Source of the DNA: Oncomelania hupensis
Lineage: Eukaryota > Mollusca > Gastropoda > Littorinimorpha > Pomatiopsidae
Assembly (NCBI GenBank): GCA_036898135.1
Contig: CM072511.1
Coordinates: forward strand, 160,915,314-160,979,313
Reading direction: 5' to 3'
DNA length: 64,000 nucleotides
The position numbers were made by a program, and so were the translations under genes. The notes beneath the pieces are model-generated. The model saw only the letters and a program-made list of their open reading frames with translations, ran no database searches and was not told the DNA's origin. Below, piece by piece: positions 34,670 to 45,965 of the stretch; the stretch's first letter is position 1, and every line of letters begins with the position of its first letter.

Positions 34670-34920
34670 TGGATTTTATTGCTAGGACTGAATTTAGTGA
34701 TTTGATTGAAGAAAGAGAACATATTTTTAATACATCAGTTTTAAAGAAGACTTATAAAGAGGTGTCATGTGAAAGTTTTTTTGAGTATTTAAGAGTAACA
34801 GGCTTGTTTTTTAAGATTTGAAACATTTTATAATATTTTAAGTTAACTTCTCTCTGGTCCTGATTTGGCTCGGAAGAGTCCGCTGGACCTAAAGCAATAA
34901 CCATGTAATGTAATGTAATG
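34670..34920 (+). mobile_element. 3' end of a related LINE, with the shared tail
   Basis: A second, similar C-terminus (FSDLIEEREHIFNTSV to TGLFFKI) ends in a stop at about 34821. An untranslated tail follows: CTGATTTGGCTCGGAAGAGT, then CCGCTGGACCTAAAGCAATAA and TAATG repeats. The same tail ends the roughly 0.7-kb elements at 39321 and 48978 and the scrap at 2533, which makes this LINE type their likely partner. Confidence 0.65.
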
Positions 34921-35350
34921 CTCGCTCAGCCTCGCTAGTAGAGCTGGGTCGAATGTTTATTTGTATGTAGGGCTTTTTAAAATCTTTTTTCTGATTTATT
35001 GTAGGATTGTTGGAACAAAATTACACTAAAAAAGTGAAATTTAAAACAAAACTGTTGGGTTTGAATCTACGACCTTTGGCAAAGTAAACCAAATGACATT
35101 CAGATTAGCCTACAGGAAAGAGATGATTAGTTACCTAATTTGGAGGAAAGAAGTTTTTACCTATGGCATTGTTGATCTGTTTCTTGCATGTTCTGAGGCT
35201 AACAAGTAACATACCAGAACATTTATATCTCAATTGTATGCAGAGAGGGGCGCGACTCTGTCAGTGACCCAAGTAGCACAAAATCGGCTCTGACATTTTT
35301 CTGTGTTTTTGAAAGTTTTATGAAAGGATACCTTCTCAAAGTTTGCAATC
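34921..35350. other. No gene; possible LINE 5' leader at the right
   Basis: AT-rich sequence. The last part may be the leader of the LINE that follows. No clear element boundary. Confidence 0.4.
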
Positions 35351-36469
35351 ATGTGTATGATGGATTTAAGAAAGGGTTTTGTGACTGTGGTGGTGTTATG
35401 CCTGCTTGTTTCGTCTTTGCAAGGACTTTTTGTGAGTGCACACACGACTGATCACAACCAAGATGGCGGCCGCTATACACGCGGCAATGTAAACATAGTC
35501 TACAGCAGTGAGTTTTTGCTTAGTCTAAAGCACACGGCCCTTTCTATGATCGCCCCAAACATTGACATTGATCGTGGAGAAAGAAACTGCACAAATAAAA
35601 AGAGAGGATCGAGGGGAGGGATTAGAAATCGAATGCGTCGTAGAGGTATCAGACTTCCTATGCCTTCAGTGACTTTAACAAACGCACGCTCTATCAACAA
35701 CAAAATGGATGAACTGACAGCCCTTGTACAACACGACGGCGATTTTCGCCGCAGCAACATCATCTGTGTTACAGAAACTTGGCTATCAGAAAATACAGAA
35801 GCAGATCTAGATGGGTTTACTGCCGTTAGACTTGACAGAGACCCACAGAAAACAGGAAAGAAGGTGGGGGGAGGGCTTGTCATCTACGTAAACAAAGACT
35901 GGGCTACAAACATTACAGTGAGAGAAACCATCAGTACACGCGACTACGAAATTCTCTCCGTGTCACTCCGGCCTCACTACCTTCCACGCGAATTTACACA
36001 GGTGTCTGTTATACTTGTGTATGTGCCAGGCCCGAACGACGAAGCAGCAGCAGAGCGCATAGCCGAGTCCTATAACTCGGCGCTCACCCGATCAGCTGAT
36101 CAGCCTGTGCTGTTGTTAGGCGACTTCAACACGTGTGACGTCTCAAAACATCTGCCGCAGCTTCAGCAGTGTGTAACAAAATCAACACATGCGAAAGGCA
36201 ACGTTCTAGATAAATGCTATGTGAACATTCTTGATGCGTACGCAGATCGCTACTCACCACCACTAGGAAAATCCGATCACTGTGTCGTTCATCTACTACC
36301 TAAATATAGACAACTAGTAAAGAGGGAGGGGCCAAGGACATGTGTAATAAACAAATGGGATCATGTGACAGCAGAAACTTTGAGGGGTTGTTTTGAGATA
36401 ACGGACTGGGATGTTTTCTTTGAAAACGAGGATAATATAGATACCATTTCAGATTCTATTACATCATAA
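35351..36469 (+). CDS. LINE endonuclease frame
   Basis: 372 codons. The APE endonuclease begins near residue 106 (NARSINNKMDEL) and shows CVTETWL (catalytic Glu), a VYVPGPND stretch, LLLGDFNTCDV and KSDHCVVHL, all core motifs of the fold that nicks target DNA. The first about 105 residues are basic and show no match; a hydrophobic run near residues 9-30 resembles a signal peptide but is probably fortuitous. The frame ends at a TAA (36467), while the linker to RT continues in another frame. Confidence 0.8.
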   Translation: MCMMDLRKGFVTVVVLCLLVSSLQGLFVSAHTTDHNQDGGRYTRGNVNIVYSSEFLLSLKHTALSMIAPNIDIDRGERNCTNKKRGSRGGIRNRMRRRGIRLPMPSVTLTNARSINNKMDELTALVQHDGDFRRSNIICVTETWLSENTEADLDGFTAVRLDRDPQKTGKKVGGGLVIYVNKDWATNITVRETISTRDYEILSVSLRPHYLPREFTQVSVILVYVPGPNDEAAAERIAESYNSALTRSADQPVLLLGDFNTCDVSKHLPQLQQCVTKSTHAKGNVLDKCYVNILDAYADRYSPPLGKSDHCVVHLLPKYRQLVKREGPRTCVINKWDHVTAETLRGCFEITDWDVFFENEDNIDTISDSITS

Positions 36470-36554
36470 TTATGTTACTTTTTGTGAAGAAAATGTTGTC
36501 TCTAAAAAGACAGTAAAAATCTATTCAAATTCTAAACCTTGGATAAATGCCGAT

Positions 36555-38291
36555 ATGAAACGAATTCTGGGCGAAAAAAAGAAAGCATTTGTTGAGGGAG
36601 ATATGGCAAAAGTGAAAAAAATAGAAAAAGAATTTCGTTGGAAAATTGCAAAGAGCAAAAAAGAATACAAAGATAAGGTGCAAGAAAAATTGATAGAAGG
36701 GAATGGAAAGGGGGCATGGGATGGGTTGAATACAATGATGGGGAGGAAAGTACAAAAGCAAGGTGTTAAAAATGACGATCCTGTTTCACTTTCAAATGAT
36801 TTAAACAAATTTTATGCTCGTTTTGATGAACATGATTTTTCACAGGAAGTTGAGGATGTTTGTCTGCCTCTGCTTACCATTCCAAATAACATTACCATTA
36901 ACGAAAATGATGTTAAAAAGGTTCTTTCAAATGTCAATCCTCGCAAGGCTTGTGGTCCTGACAGGGTGGGGGGTAAAGTTTTAAAGGAATGTTCTAGTCA
37001 GTTATCTTGTGTTTTTACTCGCCTTTTTCAACTTTTAATGAATTATCATTTTGTCCCAAGATCATGGCGCACCTCTACTGTAATACCAGTTGCTAAAAAG
37101 CCAAATGCCAGAGAAATGAATGATTTTAGGCCTGTCGCCTTGACCTCGGTGGTTTGTAAATGCATGGAAAAACTGCTCTGTAGACAGCTGACTACCTCAG
37201 TGGCAAATCGCATGGACCCTCTGCAGTTTGCTTACAAGGCAAAACGCGGGGTAGAGGACGCAACCTTGACCTTACTTGATTCTGTTTCTAGACACCTTGA
37301 TACCTCAGGTACTTTTGTCCGGTGCCTTATGATGGATTTCAGTTCTGCATTTAATACGCTTCAACCCCACTTACTAATCAAGCGTCTTCTTGACCTTGAC
37401 GTTAGTCCAGGACTCGTTCTCTGGATTCGTTCCTTTCTCCGCGATAGGCCACAGAGGGTCAGTATTGACGGTATCTTGTCCGACGAGATTATTGTAAACA
37501 CTGGGGCGCCGCAGGGCTGTGTCCTCTCGCCGGTTTTGTTTTCTCTCTACACCAACGAACTGACGTGCGACACCAGCATTTTTACTTTGATAAAGTTTGC
37601 GGATGATATGGCTCTAATAGGCAGGCTGAAAGATGAACAATCTCTCTCGCAATACTTCGATTTTACTTGTACGCTTCTTACCTGGTTCAGTGACAGTTAT
37701 TTAAAGCTAAACGTAACTAAAACTAAAGAAATTTGCTTTGAAGAACACCGTGCGAGAGATGCTGCCCTGCTTCGCCCCCTGAAAATTGCATCTGAAAATG
37801 TAGAACAGGTTGAAACTTTTAAGTATTTAGGGACGGTTTTAGACAAGAACTTGAAGTTCAGTGATCATGTTGGTTTTATTTGCAAAAAGGCCAATCAAAG
37901 GATGTATTTAGTAAGAAAGTTGAAAAATTTTGGGGTCAATGTACATATCTTAGAAATAGTTTACAGATCTCTAGTAGAAAGTATTCTATGCTTTAACATT
38001 GTTACCTGGTTCGGAAATCTTGGCGTTAGAGACAGGATCAGACTCAACCGCATTGTAAACCTAGCTAACAGAGTGATAGGAAAGACACAAAAGCCAATAA
38101 CAGAAATATATAAAGATTTGGTAAAAAGTAAAGCTAGAAAGATCATGTCTGATAACAGTCATCCCATGTGTAGATCATTTGAACTGTTGCCCTCAGGTCG
38201 GAGGTTTAGAACCCCGGCCTGGAAAAGAAACTTGTATGGCCACTCTTATGTACCAAGTGCAATCCGCATCTTAAATTTAAGCAAACTGTAA
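36555..38291 (+). CDS. LINE reverse transcriptase frame
   Basis: 578 codons, already in frame from 36468. RT motifs: FRPVALTSVVCKCMEKLL, MMDFSSAFNTLQ, GAPQGCVLSP and the catalytic FADDMALIG; the C-terminal domain ends with LLPSGRRFRTP. It is complete through the C-terminus. With the preceding endonuclease it would form one polyprotein apart from a one-base frame difference near 36466. Confidence 0.88.
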   Translation: MKRILGEKKKAFVEGDMAKVKKIEKEFRWKIAKSKKEYKDKVQEKLIEGNGKGAWDGLNTMMGRKVQKQGVKNDDPVSLSNDLNKFYARFDEHDFSQEVEDVCLPLLTIPNNITINENDVKKVLSNVNPRKACGPDRVGGKVLKECSSQLSCVFTRLFQLLMNYHFVPRSWRTSTVIPVAKKPNAREMNDFRPVALTSVVCKCMEKLLCRQLTTSVANRMDPLQFAYKAKRGVEDATLTLLDSVSRHLDTSGTFVRCLMMDFSSAFNTLQPHLLIKRLLDLDVSPGLVLWIRSFLRDRPQRVSIDGILSDEIIVNTGAPQGCVLSPVLFSLYTNELTCDTSIFTLIKFADDMALIGRLKDEQSLSQYFDFTCTLLTWFSDSYLKLNVTKTKEICFEEHRARDAALLRPLKIASENVEQVETFKYLGTVLDKNLKFSDHVGFICKKANQRMYLVRKLKNFGVNVHILEIVYRSLVESILCFNIVTWFGNLGVRDRIRLNRIVNLANRVIGKTQKPITEIYKDLVKSKARKIMSDNSHPMCRSFELLPSGRRFRTPAWKRNLYGHSYVPSAIRILNLSKL

Positions 38292-38640
38292 TACCCCCAG
38301 TTACCTACAATGGCTACATTTGTCTTCTGTGTACTGTGATGATGTAATGTAATATGATGTGAGTTGTGCAATGAAGTCAGCTATTTGTCATGCGTATGAT
38401 TGTCTTAATTAATGTTTTATGTAATGTAATATGATGTGAGTTGTGCAATGAAGTCAGCTATTTGTCATGCGTATGATCTGATTGTCTTAATTAATGTTTT
38501 ATATAACAAAAACTGTTAATATTTCTTTTAGTTTTTAATCTTTCTGTCTTAGTCTTTGTGCTACTAAAGACAAATTTCCATGTTATTGTATTTTAACTAT
38601 GGACAATAAAGATTCGTATTCGTATTCGTATTCGTATTTG

Positions 38641-38921
38641 TTCAATGACATGGTTTGATTATTTGTATATATATATATATATTTGTACTTTCTCAGCTGT
38701 TGATTTAAATCATTCACCCTCCCTTCCCCTTTACCATCCTTGTATCTCTCTCCTGTCTGAATTCATCTTTGGTTCCTGTGACCACAACTTGGTGGTAATT
38801 TTGTTACAATATATGTTTTTGTAATCAGCCCTGCATCAACTTATGGATTTCACCTTCAGGATCTTAAAAGTCCGAACATACTCGTATAAACAGTGCATGC
38901 GTACTCAGACTATGACTCAGT
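38641..38921. other. Short AT-rich spacer with (TA)n
   Basis: Holds a small (TA)n tract near 38668-38682. No gene. Confidence 0.5.
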
Positions 38922-40939
38922 TTGGACTCTCATCCTCTTAGAGACTGTGTCGTGCCCAGTGTGTGGAAGCACTCTGTTATCTCACCCATCCCCAAGATCG
39001 CACGACCCAAGCAGTTAAATGACTATCGCCCCGTAGCCCTAACATCCATAGCCATGAAATGTTTTGAAAAAATTGTTCTCTCTCGTCTACTCTTTCACAC
39101 TCAGCCATTCTCTGACCCCCTACAGTTTGCCTACAAACCCAATCGCAGCACTGAAGACGCAACTCTTACCATCCTTCACAATGCCTACACTCACCTAGAG
39201 ACCCCCAGCTCCTTCGTCCGCGTCCTCTTCATCGATTTCAGTTCTGCTTTCAATACTATCCAACCTCATCTCATGGCCCAGAAGCTCCTTTCTTACTCTG
39301 TACCCTCCAAACTCGTCCTTGATTGATTGATTGATTGATTGTTGCTTTAGGTCCAGCGGACTCTTCCGAGCCAAATCAGGACCGGACAACCCCCGATCCG
39401 CATAAAAGATCTGCTGAAACAACCCCAGTGGGAAAATTGAATGCCCTCCACCGGCCAGTCACTTTACAATAAAGACATCCCACGCGGGGGACGGCTGAGG
39501 GTTGACCTCAACTACGCGAACCCCCGGTTACAAAAACAAAATAGAATACAAACATCATTATAAATCATCAACAAAACACATACATATAAAATGCCTATAG
39601 TGCTAAATAGTACAATCATAGGAAGCCCTAGTGACCACCCGGCAGAAAGCGTCCAACACTCCCAAGCTGATCCAACAGACCTCATACACAAACAAGGAGT
39701 CTTGTCCAAGAAGAGTTTTCAAGAAAAAAGGTAGGTCATTGATCTAGCGAAGAAGAAGATAGTATAGCAGAGTGAAGGACAGAGCAGGAATAGGAAAGAG
39801 TAAATGAGGAAGATAGCGACAGTGGGAATTTAAAGCACTAAATTTCCATAAAGTGGGGATACTATTTATACTGAAAACCCCCGGCACTCCAACGGGGGTA
39901 CTGTTGCCGCAGTGAATCTGTCTTGCCTATAAAGGAAAGACAGGTTTTCAACTGTGGCTTTCACTGTTCCCTTTATAGGTTTGAACAATCTACAGTGGCA
40001 AGATTGCTCATGACCCCAAGGGGTAACTCGTCCTTTGGATAGTTCAATTTCTTGTCAATAGGTCCCAGGCTGTCCGCTTTCACTCTGCTCTTTCCTCTGT
40101 CAAGCAAACCTCTGTCGGTGCGCCCCAGGGCACTGTAATTTCGCCGGTACTTTTTACGTTGTATACCGACGACTGCCGTGGCTCTGACACCTGTCCGGTC
40201 ATTAAGTACTCGGACGACTCAGCCCTGGTGGACATGTCAAACTCAAATTCTCAGTATTTCTCATCTGTCGAAGTTTTCAGCACCTGGTGCAAGGAAAACT
40301 ACCTCGACTTAAACGTAAAAAAAAACAAAAGAGCTAATCGTTGATTTTCGCCGCAACCCCGCCCCCATCCCCGCTCTCGTCATTGGCGGTGCTACAGTAG
40401 AGAGGGTCACAGAATACAAGTACCTTGGCACCATCATTGACGAGAAGCTGAACTTCTCTTCTAACGTCAATGGTATTCACAAAAAATGCCAATCTAGGAT
40501 TTATTGCCTCCAGAAACTCCGACGCTTGCATGTTCAAAACCGTATCCTCCAAACCTTTTATGATTCGTTCATCTCTTCCATTCTCACTTTCTCATTTGTA
40601 TGTTGGTATGGAAGGTTGTCTTTGGACAGTAGGAATGTGTTGGACAGAGTGGTGAGAGTTTGTGGGAAGGTTGTGGGAGTGCAACAAGTGAGTATGAAAG
40701 CGATGTATGAAAGGCGAGTGGTGAGAAAAGCCCGTCGCATACTTCAAGACAGCAGTCACGTGCTCGCGCACCACTTCAATCTCCTGCCCTCGGGTAAGCG
40801 CTACAGGACACCAAAGTTCAAAACTGTACGCACTAAAAATAGATTTATACCCACCGCAATCTCTACACATCACAAAAAGTTAAGTACCACTTACATAAAC
40901 GCAAGTAGTTTTTGTCTTGGCGGCATGTTCGTTTGTTAA
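38922..40939 (+). mobile_element. Second CR1/Jockey-like LINE RT, split by a 0.7-kb element
   Basis: RT sequence from about 38930 (NDYRPVALTSIAMKCFEKIV, FIDFSSAFNTIQ) is cut at 39320 and resumes at 40025 (GAPQGTVISPVLF, KYSDDSALVDM), with the C-terminus (LLPSGKRYRTPKF) near 40785-40820. One frameshift is visible near 40320-40330. The 3' untranslated part continues through 41624 and again at 45456-45600, ending in the same GTATTC-type tail after AATAAAG as the LINE at 35351. The catalytic FADD is YSDD here. Confidence 0.8.
39321..40024 (-). mobile_element. 0.7-kb non-autonomous retroelement (SINE-like), copy A
   Basis: 704 bp on the - strand, inserted in a LINE with an 11-bp target duplication, AACTCGTCCTT (39310-39320 and 40025-40035). 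The 5' end reads ACCCCTTGGGGTCATGAGCA; it has a TATAAATAGT-like box; the 3' end is GGTCCTGATTTGGCTCGG, then GCTGGACCTAAAGCAA and (AATC)n. No coding region. No tRNA-like head is recognised. Copy B is at 48978-49687. Confidence 0.85.
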
Positions 40940-41285
40940 TGGTTTGTGCAAAATCGGCTGCTTATAAAGGCAAATGTGTGAGTAAAACACACAGCCAGAC
41001 ATTTCTTTCAGCATTTGCAACCAAACATTGCTCACAAAAAAGTTTGATATATCGGGCGTGGAGCACGGAAAACCAGTATTTTTTGGGTCAAATACGCAGC
41101 CTTTAGGCGTCTCCCTCAAACTGCTCGTGGTGCACGTGCAGCTGCAGTTGCAGTCATTGTACACTTTACAACCCTGTGCACCAAAGCAAAGTGACTGTGA
41201 AGATTAAAAATTAATTTAAAGGGTACTGGTAACAAAATTTAAATTTGGTCGAATTTTCATGGTGGTACTTAACTTTTTGTGATGT
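40867..41285. repeat. 24-bp perfect inverted repeats around a 371-bp spacer
   Basis: Arms 40867-40890 (ACATCACAAAAAGTTAAGTA...) and 41262-41285 are exact reverse complements. They lie in the 3' untranslated part of the split LINE. This may be a small foldback or MITE-like insertion. No clear target duplication. Confidence 0.6.
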
Positions 41286-41624
41286 CTATATTATGACAGT
41301 GTGCGTGGCATGATTTATACAATTAATGCCCAATCCGCATGAGATAGTGAGTATGTGCCCCTGTGATCTTACATTTCTGTTTAGTGTAGGCCTATGTGCT
41401 TAGCGATTTTTATATTTTTTTATGAACATATTTATTTAAAAGTCTTACGTTGATGTATATTGATGTGACTATTGCTTGCTAACAGTGATTGTTATGTTGC
41501 AATACCTTATATCATGATTATGACACTGAACGTAAATCATGTGATAGGTATCTGCTATTCCCCATGTAACTTCTTATGATTCTTATGATTACAGTTTTAA
41601 ATGGTTAATTTAGTAATGTCTTAA
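41286..41624 (+). other. LINE 3' untranslated sequence
   Basis: AT-rich sequence between the foldback and the TTAA-flanked transposon. It is the continuation of the split LINE's 3' end, which resumes at 45456. Confidence 0.5.
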
Positions 41625-42450
41625 GGCCAGACACTACACCTTAAAATGCATTTTTTAACATGAATGTTTATGACATGATTTTTGTAATATTATGATAGGC
41701 TATGGTTATTAGTACTCAAAAAGTGTCATTTCTTACAAATAAGTTTCTTGGTAACCATGGCAACAAAACAAAATGGCCGCCAAACACCAAATTTCAAAGC
41801 TTAATAACTAAAAAAGTTTTTATCTGATTTTAATTGTAATTAATGACTTGAAATTGTATTATTTATGGCTTCATTTCTATGGTGGGGTTTGACTATATAT
41901 ACAATAGAAACTTTTTTACATTTTATTTCCTGTTTTGCTACCGTTTTGACGTGTCATTTTTCAAAACAAAATACGTACATACATTTAACTATTCAACATA
42001 ATCAAAATTCACACCATAGAAATGTTAATAGATATGTAAGAAAATAACATGCAAAGTTTCAAGGCTGTAGGTTTAATGGTTAGTTAGTTATCAAGGCTAG
42101 ACTGTAGCATGCGGACGTTAGAAACAAATTTTGAGAAAATATAAAAATATGTTTACTCACAGTCTTGCAAGTGCAGATGTGAGGAAAAATTGCATCCCAA
42201 GTCCAAATCCAGGTATTATTGTGTTATGAAGTCACATTAACATCACTTTTACAGTTTATATTTGTCCACAATCACAGTAATTATTTACACACTAAAGACT
42301 ATCAGTGAGACCAAAGAAAAAAGTATGAGTGTCTTTGATGATAGCACCTTGATTCTTACTCTTAGTTGGCAAAAAACACTTCTTTCTTTTTTTTTTTTTT
42401 TTTACCAATATTTACAATATCTACAGTGACTTCCAAAATACATTCATTAC

Positions 42451-44903
42451 TTAGAATCCCCCTGCCTGGTATACAGTTCCCTCTATCGCTTCTTCGTTGC
42501 GGACGGATTGTCTCTTATGTGCAGAGCGTTCCTTTCGTTGATTGCAGGCAACTTGTGATGTAGCTGCATCTCCTTTCTCCATTCTATTGCTGTCCTTTCT
42601 TGTTAGAAGGTCAACAGTGGTATTTGCTACATCTATCTGCAGTCTGGACATCACATGCATCATCTCTGTAGCTCCCTCATTGAAGATGCTAACAGCTCGC
42701 GCGACCGATGCTTTCACGCGACGCAATCCCATAAAGGATGTCTTTGGGCATCTGTTCCAGATCATAGAGTTGAGGCACTCATTGGTGTTTTGGGTGCCCC
42801 CATGGATCATTTTTTTCAGCAAGTTCTCATCTGCCATGCGTCTATAAATTGGTATCATGTGATGGGCAACATCGGTGGCCAAATATGTTGACGCCATGTG
42901 ATCCCGATGGCTGGGCTCCACCTCCCCTCTTGCGTTTGCAGCTTGGAAGAAACACCAGCTGTCAGCTCCCTTTGGGCATTGGTGATGGCGAGGTTGTTGG
43001 TCAGTAGACATGGAGTGCCACAGAGTTGCCCAAACAGCATTCTTCATTTTGCTGACATCAGGCAAGTTTGTGATGATCGCTCCATAGTAGTATTTCTGAA
43101 GATCATCGCACTTCTTGGCTGTCAGCCGACCAACACCACGACCACCCAATTTACCGTCCTTAGTCAGCTTGCGCAGTGCTGTGCCCATTCTCTTGCTAAC
43201 ATGATTTAGGCACTCAAGCTTTGCCACTGGGGTGTCTGAACCATAGGGGGCTTCATGGCATACTGCAACATGGGCTGATGAATCACCGTCACTAAGCATC
43301 TCTGTGTACCGCAGCTTCTTTTTGTCAATAGACCGGTTCCAAATGGCCGTTGCTGCAGCTTGCTCAATTGATTTGCTGGAACCTGTGTGATTTATGCAGC
43401 AATCTGTTTGGTGCTGTCTTTTCCAAAGTGTTAGCTCGTCTGCAGGTAGATTTTTTGCCTCTTGCAGTTTGCAGCTATGACAATACTTTGAGAGAACTTC
43501 ATAGTCCACAACAATCCCAGTCAAAACATCAATGGCAATCCCAACACCATACAGAGAAGTGAAGCCCCTCTTCATCCAAGTGCCATCATAGGACACAGCG
43601 ATATCAATTACAGGATCCTCACCTCTGTCGTATGTTGCACGCAGGTCCGGGTCAATGTCGGCATAAGCAGAGCGAACTGTGGCTACAGAGCGCTCCAGTT
43701 GATCTTCACCAGACTCACTTTCAGCAGCTGAAACCAAATACATTTTTCATATTATAGTTAATCATAATGAAATGTACTGTACCTGTAATTTTTTCAAATT
43801 ATTATGAACATTTATAAACGTCTATATAGGCGTATACAAGTATGCAAACATACATACACAACACACACACACATTCAAAAGTACGATTACAATAATAAAG
43901 AATGACAATGGACTTAAAGTTACTGGAATACAAGAATAAGAACAATGTAAATACTAAACAAATCTAAACAATAAACACATACATCAGAGAAAGGGTAATG
44001 AATGATAAACATTTTCTATAATTATACTCTCATACTCTTTGCTTGCTTCTTTACTACACGCATACACAGAGACCCACATACATACACGCTTCACGCACTC
44101 ACACACACACACACCCATATCTACACACACACACACACATGCACGCACACACACACACACAATAAATAATACAGATAGGCCTACACCTAATGTAAAAGGT
44201 GCTGCAGGATCTGTAATACTAATAAATAGGCCCCCTGGCATAGGCATATGAAGCTAAACATGGCACTGAATTTGTGTCAACTTATTGGTTACACAACAAT
44301 TTGATATAAATATTTATAGGTCATATGCTTATAACAATTATAATATAACTCACCTGTAACTCTCTTATCATGGCTTTGATATGTCCGAAGTGTCATTGGG
44401 GGGACCCCTATCACTGCACCCAGCTTGTTGAGAACTGCCAAACTTCCACCAACTTCATGACTAAACATCACCAATCTTGTGTTGATGTCAAATGGAGCAC
44501 AGCCTGTCTCATTGACACGTGGGGATGACATGACAGAAGATGTATAGTCACAGTCAACTGACTTGCATGTCAGTTTCAGCTTGGACGAAAAGCCATAATT
44601 TTCACCTTGCACAATATTTACAGAAAGTTCACTACACTCACAGTTGGGACACAAAACCTCTTCAATTAATCTGTTGAGTTGAAGAATATGTACAATACTA
44701 TACATCTGTCCACGGATGTCATTTTCCCCATTGCGATCAGCACGCCGGTGTGGCGACCTGGCAAACAGTTCAATTTTTCTCCGAGATGCACTTGGCCGTG
44801 TTGCGCTTGTTCCGACACTAATTTTCCTCCTCCGTGCAGAAACAGCTAACTTGCTAGCTACTTCCAAGTGCTTCTTACGTTTTTTGCTTCCTGAGAGAGG
44901 CAT
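42451..44903 (-). CDS. Transposase of the TTAA element, two exons (about 608 aa)
   Basis: Exon 1 is 44903-44354 and exon 2 is 43727-42451. The donor ACAG|GTGAGT and acceptor TTTCAG match in phase, giving about 608 residues. Exon 1 has a basic N-terminus (SGSKKRKKHLE) and two CxxC-type zinc pairs (CPNCEC and later cysteines), likely DNA binding. Exon 2 has VSYDGTWMKRGFTSLYGVGI, YCHSC, a DGDSSAH acidic motif, ECLNHVSKRMGTALRKL and NTNECLNSMIW. These match the Mutator-like/Kolobok transposase domain family, in which conserved Asp and Glu residues cut and join DNA. No stop or frameshift. Superfamily placement is less certain than the transposase call. Confidence 0.82.
43857..44161. repeat. (CA)n-rich tracts in the transposase intron
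   Basis: Short CA runs at 43857-43871 and 44097-44161 within the intron 43728-44353. The Val/Cys-rich frames here are artefacts. Confidence 0.8.
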
Positions 44904-45455
44904 GATGATTCCAACTCTTTGAGAAACGATGAAAATAGCCCAAAATCAATTTTCCAGCGTGTGAAGTAAAAGTACTTTTCATTCAAAGGCCGCCATTGTT
45001 TGTCAGCCAGCAACCAGTCACATGGGGCGAATCCTGGGCTTGGATTGGTTGGAATACTAATGACCTCCATATATGGTATAGATTACCTCATTTTATGCTT
45101 CAAAACAACGCTTGTTGAATGAATCAGTCGCTTTGAAAGAGCGTGAAAGAGCTTTAGTCTTGTAGAGAGAAGGATGCTCTTTCATTCGGTATATTGCATG
45201 GCGGGAAGCGCGAAGTTCGTCATGCTGTTGCTAGGTTGCAAACTTTGTCTTTTGGGGAGTTTTTCGATCAAAACACCCATCGATCTAGCGATGGTACCTC
45301 TCTTTATTGATAAAATAAAGTTACTAAAACTTATTTTTATGTTTAATCCCTTTAGAATATGATAAATAAGACCATAAAGACTAAAAATGAGCAAAAATCT
45401 GAAAATCGAGAAAAAAGAAAAAAATCACATTTTTAGGGGTCGTGTCTGGCCTTAA

Positions 45456-45600
45456 TATACTTTTATCCTGTTTTACTGTTTACTGTTTATTGTTGTTATA
45501 CTGTCCTTTATCGTCTTGTAACATTTATGGCACCACGTGTGAATTTCTCTTTGATTGAGATAATAAAGTGATCGTATTCGATCGTATTCGTATTCGTATT
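45456..45600 (+). mobile_element. 3' end and tail of the split LINE
   Basis: Continues the LINE interrupted by the TTAA element. It has AATAAAG followed by CGTATT repeats (about 45569-45600), like the tail at 38611-38638. Confidence 0.65.
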
Positions 45601-45774
45601 AGGTAATACTAATAGGAGTTAATAAACTTTCCTAAAGACACATTTTTTCAAAGACCTGGGTCGCGTCCAGAGTCGAACCACCAACCTTGTGATCAGCGAG
45701 GCACTACATAAAGACTTCTCTGCCATGAAATAAATACATAATTGGTACTGAACTCAACATCTGTGATCAGTACT
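45601..45774. other. No gene; weak tRNA-like B-box on the - strand
   Basis: Sequence 45660-45715, read on the - strand, includes GGTTGGTGGTTCGACTCTGG, a B-box-like motif. Possibly a decayed SINE. Nothing else. Confidence 0.35.
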
Positions 45775-45923
45775 TTAATGTGTTGATTTTGGGCTGACAG
45801 AAAACAGCCCTTGAATTTTCTCTTTCAGTGCTTGAATGATGGCCAGGCATGTTTCTCTCACCACCACACTGACAGTTGACCTGCCCACCCTGTAGAGATA
45901 GTGGATAGATAAGAAGCTGTCAC
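45775..45923 (-). pseudogene. PIF/Harbinger-like transposase exon (second)
   Basis: On the - strand, after a good acceptor (ATTATTTCAG), it reads DSFLSIHYLYRVGRSTVSVV, then ETCLAIIQALKEKIQ, matching the N-terminal helical part of PIF/Harbinger nucleases. It is in phase with the exon at 48348-48450. It ends in a TAA at 45775 and no later exons with the DDE core are in the window, so the gene is partial. Confidence 0.6.
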
Positions 45924-45965
45924 CTGAAATAATTATGCATTGTTTTATTTATACATTAAAAAAAT

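Larger units (their letters stand above)
35351..38640 (+). mobile_element. Near-complete APE-RT LINE (CR1/Jockey-like)
   Basis: Contains an endonuclease frame, a reverse transcriptase frame, a 3' untranslated region and a (GTATTC)n tail at about 38611-38638 after AATAAA. The only visible coding fault is one frameshift near 36466. The 3' region has a tandem duplication of about 80 bp (near 38335-38510) around TGATGTGAGTTGTGCAATGA. The 5' end is not defined. A related copy with the same tail type is split at 38922-45600. Confidence 0.85.
41625..45451 (-). mobile_element. Complete DNA transposon with TTAA target sites (Kolobok-like)
   Basis: 3,827 bp. The terminal inverted repeats of about 30 bp begin GGCCAGACAC at both ends (41625 on +, 45451 on -). 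TTAA flanks both sides (41621-41624 and 45452-45455), the target duplication of Kolobok and piggyBac elements. It carries a spliced transposase gene on the - strand. Both ends and the coding region look complete, so it may be autonomous or recently was. The superfamily is inferred from TTAA plus the transposase type. Confidence 0.85.

Noticed and set aside
35351..35660. Secreted protein suggested by a hydrophobic N-terminus
   Set aside because: The frame runs into a LINE endonuclease; the hydrophobic run is most simply leader sequence of that element.
43984..44251. Cys/Val-rich and Thr/His-rich short genes
   Set aside because: They are translations of CA repeats in the transposase intron.
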